DNA of 64,000 bases. Source: Azolla caroliniana (lineage: Eukaryota > Polypodiophyta). Every line of letters begins with the position of its first letter. Position 1 is the stretch's first letter. Location: assembly GCA_043228905.1 (NCBI GenBank), contig JBHGNT010000009.1, forward strand, positions 1,364,001-1,428,000, written 5' to 3'. Positions 1 to 10,338 of the stretch are shown piece by piece. A program made the translations under genes and the position numbers. The notes under the pieces were generated by a model. It was not told the DNA's origin and ran no database searches. It saw only the letters and a list, made by a program, of their open reading frames with translations.

Positions 1-1
1 G

Positions 2-582
2 AACTCGGTGGCCCACATGGTGAATGCGATGAACAACGTGCTGAGGGATTGTATCTCGGACATCACCATGCCATTCTTGGACGACATCCCGATCAAGGGA
101 TGTCCGATGGAGGTAAAGAACGAAACGATCGGACCGGACAGATGCCGGAGATTCGTGGCGACACACATTGACGACTGCGAGAGGGTGCTGCAGAGGCTAG
201 AGGACGCGAGGCTCACCTTCTCCAGGGAGAAATCGGCCTTCGGGCAATCAGAGATCATGATCGTCGGACATCTATGCGGACCATATGGCCGGAAACCGTC
301 TCCGGCTAAGGTGGAAGCCATCTCCGCAATGAAGCCCGACTGTAACTCGGTCACGGGGGTACGGAGGTTCTTGGGAGCATGCGCGTTCTACCACATATGG
401 ATCCCACATTACGCCCACGTTGCCGAGCCGCTATACGGGTTGCTGAAAAAGGGGCGAAAATTCGAGTGGCGAGACAAGCATGCGGAGTCGGTCCGAAAGA
501 TGAAGGAGGCTCTTGCTTCAGCTCCGGCACTCCGGAAGGCTGTCTACGAGAAAGGTACTCCCATCTACATAACGGTAGATAC
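2..582 (+). pseudogene. RT C-terminal half and start of RNase H of gypsy element A (5' fragment)
   Basis: The frame is open from the window edge. It shows the RT catalytic motif FLDD (a variant of YxDD) near residue 25, then the connecting region (RRFLGACAFYHIWIPHYA) typical of gypsy RT-RNase H polyproteins, and ends at the RNase H start, YITVDT, whose Asp is the first catalytic residue. At 583 the frame runs into the LTR of element B and stops a few codons later. The rest of the same domain continues in frame after the target duplication at 10339. The ends of the product are therefore artificial: upstream is cut by the window, downstream by the insertion. Confidence 0.85.
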
Positions 583-973
583 TGTCAGAACCAAGGATAA
601 AAGATAGAGTGATGGAAGAAGGATAGAGAAGAATGGATGTATAAGATAGAGAAAGAAAGAGAATGGATACAAGATATGTAATGAGAGCTAAAGACTGGTG
701 TTGATTCGAATTGATTTGAGAATACATGTATGCGTTTATTTATAGGTTCCTATAGAATAGCTTAGAGATTTCTAGAATGTTCTAGAATGTTCTAGACCTA
801 GAATGCTCTAGGACATTCTAGAACATTCTAGAATAATCTAGAGTTTTTACAATAATCAATGTAATACAAGAAGTAGCTTTTATTGTTTCATATAACAATA
901 AGCTATCTTAATGGTTGAGGTTTTCAAGTATGAATTACAAGGTTCGAGGTTCAAGTCCGGGTGACACCATAAT
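583..973 (-). repeat. 3' LTR of element B (inner edge deleted)
   Basis: It matches the other LTR of B (4899-4954 plus 10013-10338) from TGTCAGAACC to CCATAAT, but lacks the last 18 bp ending CATGACA that the other copy has. On the minus strand a TATA box (TATAAATAAA) lies near 743-752. A 27-bp palindromic insertion (877-903) is present only in this copy. The tail at 905-966 is tRNA-like: a box B-like GGTTCAAGTCC sits 45 bp after an A-box-like stretch. Confidence 0.85.
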
Positions 974-3690
974 AACACTTCACGCATAATGAGATCTGCA
1001 GTTTCTTCACTATTGATGGTCTTTACACATGGTACAAAATGTACCATCTTGGTGAAGCGATCCACTACTGTTAAAATAGTATCAAAGCCTTTGGAAGGTG
1101 GCAGATCCGTAATGAAATCCATAGAAATAGACTGCCATGGCTTGTTGGGAGGGGGTAATGGTTGTAGTAAGCCATAAGGGTGATGCCGGGGTATTTTGGC
1201 GCGACAGCAGGTGTCACAAGTGCGAACATAATCTTCGACAAATTTTTGCAAGTGAGCCCACCAAAACGAACGTTTCACCAGCTCAATGGTCTTGGAAATA
1301 CCAAAATGTCCAGCCATGGGGGCATCATGACAATGTTCCAACACTTGAAGTCGGGGTGATCCATCGAGGACGTAAAGGAGATTCTTGTAGAAGAGTAAAC
1401 CATCTTGCCACTTGAAGTCCTTATAATGTTGAGATGACCCTGGCAATGTGGAGCAAGATGGACGACTTAAACCACAGTGGGCTAAGACATCCTTAGCAAA
1501 ATCATCCGAATGAAGTTGTTGCCGAATAGTGTCAAGAAGGGTAGAATCAAATGGTGTGGCATAAATTGTTGTTACCTGTAGCTTTGATGGCCCGAGGAGA
1601 GTTTGCTTTTGATTGTCAAAGGCCGAATCTCCATGTCGAAGTGCTAGATACAAACGCCGAGACAGAGCATCTGCTTTCCCTTGTTGTTTTCCGGGGCGAA
1701 AAATGATCTTGAAATCGAAACGCGTTAGAAATTGGGCCCACCGAGCTTGTCGTCTATTTAATACTCGAGCTGTTTGAAAATATGTGAGATTTTTGTGATC
1801 ACTATAAATGATAATCTGATGAGGTGATCCTTCTAGAAAATGATGCCATTGCTCGAATGAGTCGACCACAGCTAGTAACTCCTTGTCATGCACCTCATAG
1901 TTTATCTCCGAAACAGTAAACTTTCTCGAGTGAAACGCGACTGGATGTATCTGCCCGTCCTCGCCTGGTTGCGATAGGATACTCCCCAATGCAAAGTCTG
2001 ATGCATCTGCCTCAATAGTAAATGGCTTTTCAGGATCAATATGTGCTAGGATGGGTGCTGATGTGAATGCCTCTTTTAGCTGCGTAAAAGCCTTGTCCGC
2101 TTCGATACTCCAAAAAAATGCTTGATTTTTCTTGGTGAGTTGAGTAAGGGGCAACACAATGCTTGAATAATTATGTATGAATTTGCGATAGAAGTTCGCA
2201 AATCCGAGGAAACACTGGACATCCCGAACTGAGCATGGGGGTTTCCATTCCAATATTGTTTGGACTTTTGCCGGGTCCATGAAAACACCCTGGGATGAAA
2301 TAGTGTATCCCAAAAATTCGACTTGTTTGCAATCAAAACTGCATTTCTCAAGTTTGGCGTAAAGACCATACTTCCTTAGGCGTTCAAGTATTTGCCGCAC
2401 ATGTATATCATGCTCCCCCTGTGTTTTAGAGTAAATCAATAGATCATCTAGGTAGATGATTAGAAAAATATCCAAGAAATCCCGGAAGATGTCATTTGCC
2501 ATATGTTGAAATACGGCAGGTGCATTTGTGAGCCCGAAAGGCATGACTGTATACTCGAAATGACCATACCGAGTACGAAATGCTGTTTTCCACTCATCTC
2601 CTGGCCGAATTCAAACAAGATTATATGCACCCCTTAGATCAATTTTGGTAAAATGCTTTGCCCCACCAATGCGTTCTAAGAGATTGGAGATTAAAGGTAA
2701 AGCATACCTATTCCTTATGGTGACTTTATTTAAGCCTCGATAGTCCACGACCAAACGAAGGGAGCCGTCCTTTTTCTTCACAAAAAAGATAGGAGCACCA
2801 GCTGGAGACTTTGAATGTCGAATAAACCCATGTGCAAGATTTTCCTCGATGTATTCTCGAAGAACCTCAAGCTCAATGGGTGATAAATTGTAAATTGGAC
2901 CCCACGGAGGCTCTTTTCATGGTTGGAGATCAATAGGACAGTCGTACGGCCGATGCTTTGGAAGAACACTAGCTTTGACTTTGTCAAAAACATCAGCATA
3001 GTCTTGATATTTTTTGGGAATTTGGATGTCTGAATTCCCTTGAGTGACACTAGAAGGTGTCACTGATACTGCAAATAAGAAAAGGTCCTCCTTGCCTCCC
3101 ACTTGGTGCAATTGTTGCAATGTGATGGCTGAAATTTGATGAGAAGGATATGGTGCATCGGTAGAACTATATACTTTGGGAGGATAATCCCGAGTTCGAT
3201 TCTTGACAATGATATTTTCTGCTAAAGGGCACCTAATTTCTCGCTTCCTCCAATCAATTCTAGGGTTATGTAGCTCGAACCATGGCAAACCGAGGACAAT
3301 TGGATGCTCAGGACTACGGATTATGTTAAAGGAAACTACACATCCTAAATCACCCAAGAGTATGTGTATTGGCTCAGACACTTCAAATATCTTCCCGGAA
3401 GCTATGGGGCGTCCATCAATCACTACTACGGAAACAGGACAAGGAAGTGTATGCAAGGATATTTGGTGTTTTTGGGCAAAATCTCTATCCATGAAACAAG
3501 AATTGGCTCCAGTATCTAAGAGGGCTTGGACTTGAAGTTGACAACTGGGTGTCCTAACTTGTACTAGGGCTGAGAAGACTCTACTAACATGCTTGGAAGA
3601 AATGGAACCCACACCAGGTTGTACATATCTAGGGTTGTCCAACCAAATGGCTCCTATTTTGGCCGGACTTATTCGTTTGACTCCTCTTCT
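970..3690 (-). pseudogene. pol of element B: protease, RT, RNase H, truncated integrase
   Basis: On the minus strand the order is aspartic protease (ALLDTGANSCF, about 3510), RT ([11 protein letters not shown] region about 2780; MPFGLTNAP and YLDD about 2440-2540), RNase H (IEADASDFALG, about 2010) and integrase with HHCC zinc finger (FWWAHLQKFVEDY...CDTCC) and the first catalytic Asp (SMDFITDLP). It stops being homologous to D just before the second catalytic Asp, where it meets the LTR. Stop codons interrupt the frame at 2917-2919 (TGA where D has GGA) and 2609-2611 (TGA where D has CGA). The frame is -1 relative to gag and overlaps it. Non-functional. Confidence 0.88.
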
Positions 3691-4832
3691 AATTGGCTTA
3701 GGACTTCAAATTTATTGGACAAGGGTGGATTATTCATAATATTAGATTCACTAACTACTTCTAAAATGTTGGACTCATTTTTATTGTCATTGTGAATTTG
3801 ATTTACCTGACGTCTCGGCCTACGGGAGCAATGAATGGCTATATGTCCTGGACCTCCACAATATAAGCACAGATGGTTTGCTCGACGATGTTGCTTCTCT
3901 TCGTCTGACAACAGTCCTCATCGTTGAGTCATATCAATCTCCATGGGTGTAGGACTATCCATTGGGACTGGACTACGTGTTTGCCTTGGAGTTGGAGCAG
4001 GGCTATACATTTGCCTTGGGGATGATTGCGCCGTTACTGATGCATAAGTTTGTGTGAATCTAGATCTTGTTATTTGTTGTTGTCGCTCACATCGACGCTC
4101 AAAAAGGCGATTATCACACCGTATTGCTCGACTAATAGCTTCTGTAAGTGACCTTGGATCCTCGGGGAAGGTAAGAAGTAAGTCTTTGACATCACTACGA
4201 AGGCCTAAACGGAATTGCTCCATTAGGGCTTGTTCATCCCAAGGAATATCGCTTGCGATGAGACGGAAATTGGCAGCATATGTTGAAGCTGGTTGATCAC
4301 CTTGACGAAGTGTACGAATCTTGTTGATAGCTGTTCTCGCCCCATCAGTATCTCCGAAACAAGCCTTAAATTCCTTGATAAATTCCTCGAAATTATTTAG
4401 TAGAGGAGAATTGGTCTCTAGCAATGGAGCAAACCACGACAACGCTATGCCAGTCAATAAAGTGCCCACTAGCCCGACTCGTGATGCATCTGTTGGATAA
4501 CGTGCGGGATGCATTTGAATCACCAACCGTACTTGATTCAAAAAACCTCGGAAATGCGCCCTCGACCCATCAAATTTAGCTGGGAGGCTAATTTTGGGCT
4601 CCTTGATAAGTCCCTGACCTTCAACCCTTTGTTGTTGTAACACGACGATTGTCGACTCTAACTATTGCACTCGCCGCGTGAACTCCTCTTGTTGTTGTTG
4701 CTTCTCTATAGTAACCTTTTGTAGATCCCCAAGTAGACGTTGATTCTCTACTTCAAGAGATGCGAACTTGGATTTAAGGTTCTCCATTTCTGCAACAAGG
4801 GTGAGATATTCTTCTGAGTTAATGGCAGCCAT
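3669..4832 (-). pseudogene. gag of element B with two nonsense codons
   Basis: The start ATG at 4830-4832 aligns with the start of the D gag. An N-terminal glutamine-rich coiled-coil-like stretch is followed by the retrotransposon gag domain (FRGFLNQVRLVIQMHP, LSWFAPLLE) and a CCHC zinc knuckle (CLYCGGPGHIAIHC, about 3815-3860) that would bind the element RNA. The frame is broken by TAG at 4662-4664 and by TGA at 3918-3920, where D has an Arg codon. The final gag codons overlap the pol frame. At the position of D's slip site this copy reads GTCAAAC (3675-3681). Confidence 0.88.
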
Positions 4833-4860
4833 GGTTTCAGGATGGTTACAAAGGAGGATG

Positions 4861-4884
4861 AGAGAGAGAGAGAGAGAGAGAGAG
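4861..4884. repeat. (GA)n microsatellite in the leader of element B
   Basis: About 12 GA dinucleotides directly beside the primer-binding region. In element orientation it is a CT tract between the primer site and gag. Confidence 0.95.
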
Positions 4885-4898
4885 AATTCGAATCAAAC
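4885..4898 (-). promoter_or_regulatory. Primer-binding site of element B, apparently self-complementary to its own RNA
   Basis: Read on the minus strand, the sequence directly after the 5' LTR is GTTTGATTCGAATT. It does not begin with TGG, so it does not look like the complement of a tRNA 3' end. Twelve bases (4885-4896) are the exact reverse complement of LTR bases 701-712 and 10075-10086. In element orientation that stretch begins about 32 nt after the TATA box, where the RNA 5' end is expected. This is the layout of Tf1-type self-priming. The core TTCGAA is palindromic, which weakens the argument for this copy alone. Confidence 0.55.
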
Positions 4899-4954
4899 TG
4901 TCAGAACCAAGGATAAAAGATAGAGTGATGGAAGAAGGATAGAGAAGAATGGAT

Positions 4955-6410
4955 AACACGTTTGCGTTCACAAGTGGAAGGATCGCGCACAAGTGGAAGG
5001 ATAAGGAATATTCTGTTTGATTTTGGGGTTTTTTTTGCCATTTCACAAAACATCTTGATACTAGTATCACATGTTCTCCAAAACTTGATGAAAAAGTTGA
5101 AAATTTCACCATTTGGTAAAATTGAAAAATGCCAAATTTGGGTAAAATATGAAAAGTAACTTTGTGGATTTTTAAAGAAAAATGACAACTAATAAGTTTT
5201 TAGATCTTAAAGAAATCAAAGTAGAATATTTCAAAACAATGAACGTTTTTATTCCATTCGATAAAATGTTGTCTAAATTTGTTACATATAGTTGCACAAC
5301 AAATACATTTGGGAGTTATTTGCATGACTATCATCATTCTTTTCATGATAATCACTACTATAGATAATATACAATTGTGACTCTTCCTCCTCATCTTCTA
5401 ATGTACCAATCAAATCATTGTCTTCACCAAATGGTATCTCCAAATTTTGTGCAATAAATCTTCTTCGTCTTCAATCTGAGATATCTTCTAGACTTGCTAA
5501 TATCTCTTTTATTATGCATATCGTTGTTGTCCTTATACATCCAACTTTTATTTGTGTAAAGTCATACATAATGATATCCACCTCATTAATGTCAATGATA
5601 GATGTATTACAAAGGTTTTATGCATCATCACGTCCAAAACTTTACCAATGCAGAATTGGTACCCTAGGTCATGGCCATCTACATGTGTAGCTATTAATAT
5701 CCTCACCTTGACTTCTTGCAAGTTTCCTTGTCACCTGAGTTATGCTTGTGTTGTCATCATTCGTTCCAACTATAAAGATCAACATTAAGTAGTGATTGAG
5801 AACCACACGAACACTTTATGGACCGTGTAAATGGCATTTGCAAGGTTCAATTACCATCAACACAATTATTAATAGTTTTTTGTTAATCAATGATGCACAT
5901 GTTTACCATAAAGTATCTTATTGTACAACATACTTGTTTGCACTATCGATATGCATCTTTTTCTCTTGTAAAAACAAAGATTTTAGTACGATTCAAGTTC
6001 ATGTTTAAAAAACCTCTTTTATCTGAAAAACAACAAGATTTTAAACATTAAGTCGATATGTTATATCGAGTTGATTTAAAAAATAGAGTTTTCATCATAA
6101 TTCCATACAATGTATTGAATTATTGCTCAAAGTTTTTTTTACTAGATTTAAAAAATAATAATAATAATAAATTGTGCTTGAGTTCATCTAGAAAACCATA
6201 ATTTTCATCACAATTCGATATAATGTATTGAGTTCATGCTTAAAGTAATTTTTTCTAATTGTTTTCAATTTTGTTTCAATTTTTTTCAATTTTTTATAGT
6301 TTTTTATTGATTTTGTTTTATTTTTTAAACATCAATTTGATACATTGTATCGACTTGTGATAAAAGCTTTGGTTTTTTCATCACTTATTCAAGCTCAATT
6401 TTGTTTTAGA
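4955..6410 (+). repeat. Left inverted arm of element C
   Basis: The arm is the imperfect reverse complement of 8812-10008. Examples of paired blocks: CACATGTTCTCC region at about 5068 with the block at 9898-9920; the ACCATCAACACAATTATTAA block at 5848 with 9350-9366; and TTATCTGAAAAACAACAAGA near 6020 with 9245-9270. The inner end contains several small palindromes around GATACANTGTATCGA. Short ORFs here (for example at 5182 and 5418) have no recognisable domain. Confidence 0.8.
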
Positions 6411-6439
6411 AAAAAAAACAAAGTACCAAAATAAAATAG

Positions 6440-8680
6440 AAAAAAATGTAATTATTTTTAAAAAAAAATCTAAAATTAAACTTTTCATGTCATGATATGG
6501 TAGGACTCAAACCCATGACCTTATGTTACATGGGTCAAGCTCTTGACAATTAAACCATACATTGTAATACATAAAAAATTATTTTTATCACTTCTTAAAG
6601 CTCAATTTTTTTTTAGAAAAAAAACAAAACACCATAATAAAATAGGAAAAAATGTAATTATTTAAAAAAAAAAATCCGAAATAAAACTTTAAACATGAAC
6701 TCGATACACCGTGTCAGGTTCATGTAAAAAAGTTAGCTTTTCAACATGAACTCGATACGCCGTATCGGGTTCATGTAAAAAAGTTAGTATCGAGTTCTTG
6801 TAAAAAAGGTAACTTTTTTACATGTCATGATATGGTAGGATTCAAACCCATGACCTTCTGCTACATGGGTGGAGCTCTTGACCATTAGACCATGCATTGT
6901 AATACATAAATTATTATTTTTATCACTTATTAAAGCTTTATTTTATTTTAGAAAAACAACAAAACACCATAATAAAATAGGAAAAAATGTAATTATTTAA
7001 ATAAAAAAATCTGAAATAAAACTTTAAACATGAACTCGATACGCCGTATCGAGTTCATGTTTAAAAGGGGTATCGAGTTCATGCAAAAGAGTTGGCTTAG
7101 TTCATTACATGATATAGTAGGACTCGAACCATGACCTTCTGCTACATAGGTGAGGCTCTTAACCATTAGACCATACATTGTAATACATAAACTATTATTT
7201 TTATCACTTATTAGAGCTCAATTTGTTTTTAGAAAACAAACAAAACACCATAATAAAATAGGAAAAAATGTAATTATTTAAAAAAAAAAAATCCGAAATA
7301 AAACTTTAAACATGAATTCGATACGCCGTATCGAGTTCATGTTGAAAAGCTACTTTTCAACATGAACTCGATAGAGTTCGGCGTATCGAGTTCATGTTTA
7401 AAAGGGGTATCGAGTTCATGCAAAAGAGTTAGCTTAGTTCATGACATGATATAGTAGGACTTGAACCCATGACCTTCTACTACATAGGTGAGACTCTTAA
7501 CCATTAGACCATACATTGTAATACATAAACTATTATTTTTATCACTTATTAGAGCTCAATTTGTTTTTAGAAAACAAACAAAACACCATAAAAAAATAGG
7601 AAAAAATGTAATTATTTTAAAAAAAAAAATCCGAAATAAAACTTTAAACATGAATTCGATACGCCGTATCGAGTTCATGTAAAAAAGTTAGCTTTTCAAC
7701 ATGAACTCGATACGGCGTATCGAGTTCATGTTTAAAAGGGGTATCGAGTTCATGTAAAAGAGTTAGCTTAGTTCATGACATGATATAGCAGGACTCGAAC
7801 CCATGACCTTTTGCTACATAGGTGAGGCTCTTAACCATTAGTCCATACATTGTAATACATAAACTATTATTTTTATCACTTATTACAGCTCAATTTGTTT
7901 TTAGAAAACAAACAAAACACCATAATAAAATAGGAAAAAATGTAATTATTTTAAAAAAAAATCCGAAATAAAACTTTAAACATGAATTCGATACGCCGTA
8001 TCGAGTTCATGTAAAAAAGTTAGCTTTTCAACATGAACTCGATACGGCGTATCGAGTTCATGTTGAAAAGGGGTATCGAGTTCATGTAAAAATGTTAGCT
8101 TAGTTGATGATATGATATGCTAGGACATAAACCCTTGACCTTGTGCTGCATGGGTGGAGCTCTTAACCATTAGACCATACATTGTAATACATAAAATATT
8201 ATTTTCATCACTTATTAAATCTTAAAGTTTTTTAGAAAAAAAAACAAAATACCAAAATAAAATAGGAAAAATGTAATTATTTAAAAAAATAAATCAGAAA
8301 TAAAACTTTAAACATGAACTCGATACGCCGTATCGAGTTCATGTAAAAAAGTTAGACTTTAAACATGAACTCGATACGCCGTATCGAGTTCATGTTGAAA
8401 AGGCGTATCGAGTTCATGTAAAAAAGTTAAATTAGTTCATGTCGTGATATGTAGGACTTGAACCCATGACATTATGCTACATGGGTCAAGCTCTTGACCA
8501 TTAGACGATACATTGTAATACATAAAATATTATTTTCCTCACTTATTAAAGCTCAAAGCCTTTTAGAGAAAAAAACAAAATACCAAAATAAAATAGGAAA
8601 AAATGTAATTATTTAAAAAAAAAAATCGGAAATAACACTTTCAACATGAACTCGATACGTCGTAGATTAACTCATGTCAT
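6440..8680. repeat. Tandem array of about seven 330-bp units with LTR-derived, tRNA-like and palindromic blocks
   Basis: The landmark ACCCATGACC (with small variations) recurs near 6511, 6847, 7130, 7467, 7801, 8130 and 8463, giving spacings of about 330 bp and one shorter unit of about 283. Each unit has a tRNA-like block on the minus strand (B-box GGGTTCGAGTCC, A-box-like TGGTCTAATGGTTAAGAG), an A/T-rich stretch, and one or more palindromes of the form CATGAACTCGATACG around a central base with its complement. The first roughly 110 bp of a unit, starting CATGTCATGATATGG, is homologous to the start of the LTR of element D read in element orientation. Later units are more degraded. Confidence 0.85.
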
Positions 8681-8681
8681 C

Positions 8682-8806
8682 ATCATTCCCTCTCAGTCCC
8701 TCTCTCTCTCTCACTCTCTCTCTCTCTTCTTTTCTCAAGTGTTCTACACCTTAAATTCTTCTTAGTACTAATATTTCTCTCTTAGTACTAATTTCGTCTC
8801 TGTCTT
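8682..8806 (-). repeat. Fragment of a chromovirus LTR captured inside element C
   Basis: The CT-rich stretch followed by two copies of TTAGTACTAAT and CGTCTCTGTCTTAG matches, in order, the part of the D LTR that carries the GA tract, the two TTAGTACTA boxes and the end near CTGTCTCAGTACTG. It lies between the tandem array and the right arm, in the same orientation as the LTR-derived part of the array. Confidence 0.7.
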
Positions 8807-8811
8807 AGAAT

Positions 8812-10008
8812 TTTGTTTTTGAGCTTTAATAAGTGATGAAAAAACCTGAGTTTTTATCACAAGTCGATACAATGTATCAAGTTCATGTTTAAAATTATTA
8901 TTTTTTCCATAAAAAATAAAAAAAATAAAAAAAATAAAAGAAATTAAAAGGAACAAAAAGAAACAAAAAAAAATTGAAAAAAAATAAAAAAAATTGAAAC
9001 AAATTGAAAATGTTTTTTTTTTTAAATTAGAAAAAATTACTTTAAACATGAACTCGATACATTGTATTGAATTGTGATGAAAAATCTGGTTTTTCTATGA
9101 ACTCAAGCTTAATTTATTATTATTTTTTTTTTTTAAATCCGGTAAAAAAACTTTGAACATGAATTTAATATATTGTATAGAGTTATGATGAAAACTCTAT
9201 TTTTTACGTCAATTCAATACAACATATCGTGTTCATGTTTAAAACTCTTGTTGTTTTTCAAATAAAAGAGGTTTTTAAAGATGTATGTTGCACAACAAGA
9301 TACCTTATGGTAAATATGTGCTTCATTTATTAGAAGAAAACCATTAATAATTGTGTTGATGGTAATTGAACTTTGCAAATACCATTTACTTCACAAATTT
9401 TGAAGGGGAATTATTATAAGGAAGGAGATTATAACATTGTAGATACCTTGATAACTATGTGTTATGTTCAAATTGATATATTAATGTTCACATCTAAAGT
9501 TTGACAATTTATGAATATCGTCTACATTTTAGGAGTTGTGGATTTATCAAAATTGTTTATGAATATTGTCTACATTTCTTGAGTTGTGAATTTATGGATG
9601 TTAATGAGCACTAATTTATAGATGATGACATTAAGGATTGCAATATTACCTTTTATACTTAAAACATTTTCAAGTCTAACAATAGATGTAACCTTAATCT
9701 TCTCAAGACGGTGAAACCATTAATCTTAACTTGTGCCTTGAGTTGACCATAATTGTGATTTTCTTTAAGTTAACTACATTTCATATCTGCAAACCATCAA
9801 CATTTAAACATTATCCCTAAACTATTCAATTTTAGAAATTATCATTTAGAAATTTGTTAAATCTCAAAAAATTAGCAAAATTTACATGCTATTTAAAACA
9901 TGTGATACTAGTGTATCAAGTTTTTGGAAATTGTCTAAAATCGCAAGATTATAAAAGGAATCTATAAGTGGAATGCGCAATCCTTCCACTTGTGAATGCA
10001 AAGGTGTT
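8812..10008 (-). repeat. Right inverted arm of element C
   Basis: Inverted counterpart of 4955-6410, with many small insertions and deletions. The two arms differ enough that the element is old or the arms evolve independently. Its outer end, GCGCAATCCTTCCACTTGTG, pairs with the left terminus. Confidence 0.8.
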
Positions 10009-10338
10009 GGATGTATAAGATAGAGAAAGAAAGAGAATGGATACAAGATATGTAATGAGAGCTAAAGACTGGTGTTGATTCGAATTGATTTGAGAATACA
10101 TGTATGCGCTTATTTATAGGTTCCTATAGAATAGCTTAGAGATTTCTAGAATGTTCTAGAATGTTCTACACCTAGAATGCTCTAGGACATTCTTGAACAT
10201 TCTAGAATAATCTAGAGTTTTTACAATAATCAATGTAATACAAGAAGTAGTATCTTAATGGTTGAGGTTTTCAAGTATGAATTACAAGGTTCGAGGTTCA
10301 AGTCCGGGTGACGCCATAATGGTCATGTGTTCATGACA

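Larger units (their letters stand above)
4955..10008. mobile_element. Foldback-type element C, long inverted arms around a tandem array
   Basis: Outer ends are inverted repeats: AACACGTTTGCGTTCACAAG at 4955 and its imperfect complement ending at 10008. The element is flanked by GGAT (4951-4954 and 10009-10012), and the uninterrupted site is seen in the other LTR of B. Inverted similarity extends about 1.4 kb on the left and 1.2 kb on the right. The middle holds about seven 330-bp tandem units plus a captured LTR fragment. No transposase or other convincing ORF is present, so it must be non-autonomous. The ends do not match hAT, CACTA or Mutator signatures that I know. A 4-bp duplication is seen in Sola and Ginger superfamilies, but this assignment is only a suggestion. 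Confidence 0.8.
583..10338 (-). mobile_element. Chromovirus-type gypsy element B, minus strand, nested in A
   Basis: Both outer ends are TGTCA...TGACA, and the element is flanked by the 5-bp duplication GATAC (578-582 and 10339-10343). Order on the minus strand: 5' LTR (right, split by element C), short 66-nt leader, gag, pol, 3' LTR (left). Gag and pol are clearly related to element D. An internal deletion has removed the second half of integrase, any chromodomain, the polypurine tract and the first roughly 18 bp of the 3' LTR. The element also has stop codons in gag and pol, so it cannot move by itself. Confidence 0.88.
4899..10338 (-). repeat. 5' LTR of element B, split by element C
   Basis: The LTR consists of 4899-4954 and 10013-10338; element C and one copy of its flanking duplication lie between. 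The rejoined LTR is about 382 bp and runs TGTCA...TGACA. On the minus strand the TATA box TATAAATAAA lies near 10120. The end of the LTR (about 10250-10338) is tRNA-like, with the box B-like motif GGTTCAAGTCC at 10296-10306. Confidence 0.85.

Noticed and set aside
6480-8500. Seven working tRNA genes on the minus strand
   Set aside because: A and B boxes are recognisable, but acceptor ends do not pair and the block is homologous to an LTR end; treated as tRNA-like repeats.
6440-8680. Possible CRISPR-like array
   Set aside because: Units are about 330 bp, contiguous and eukaryotic; no short repeats with unique spacers.
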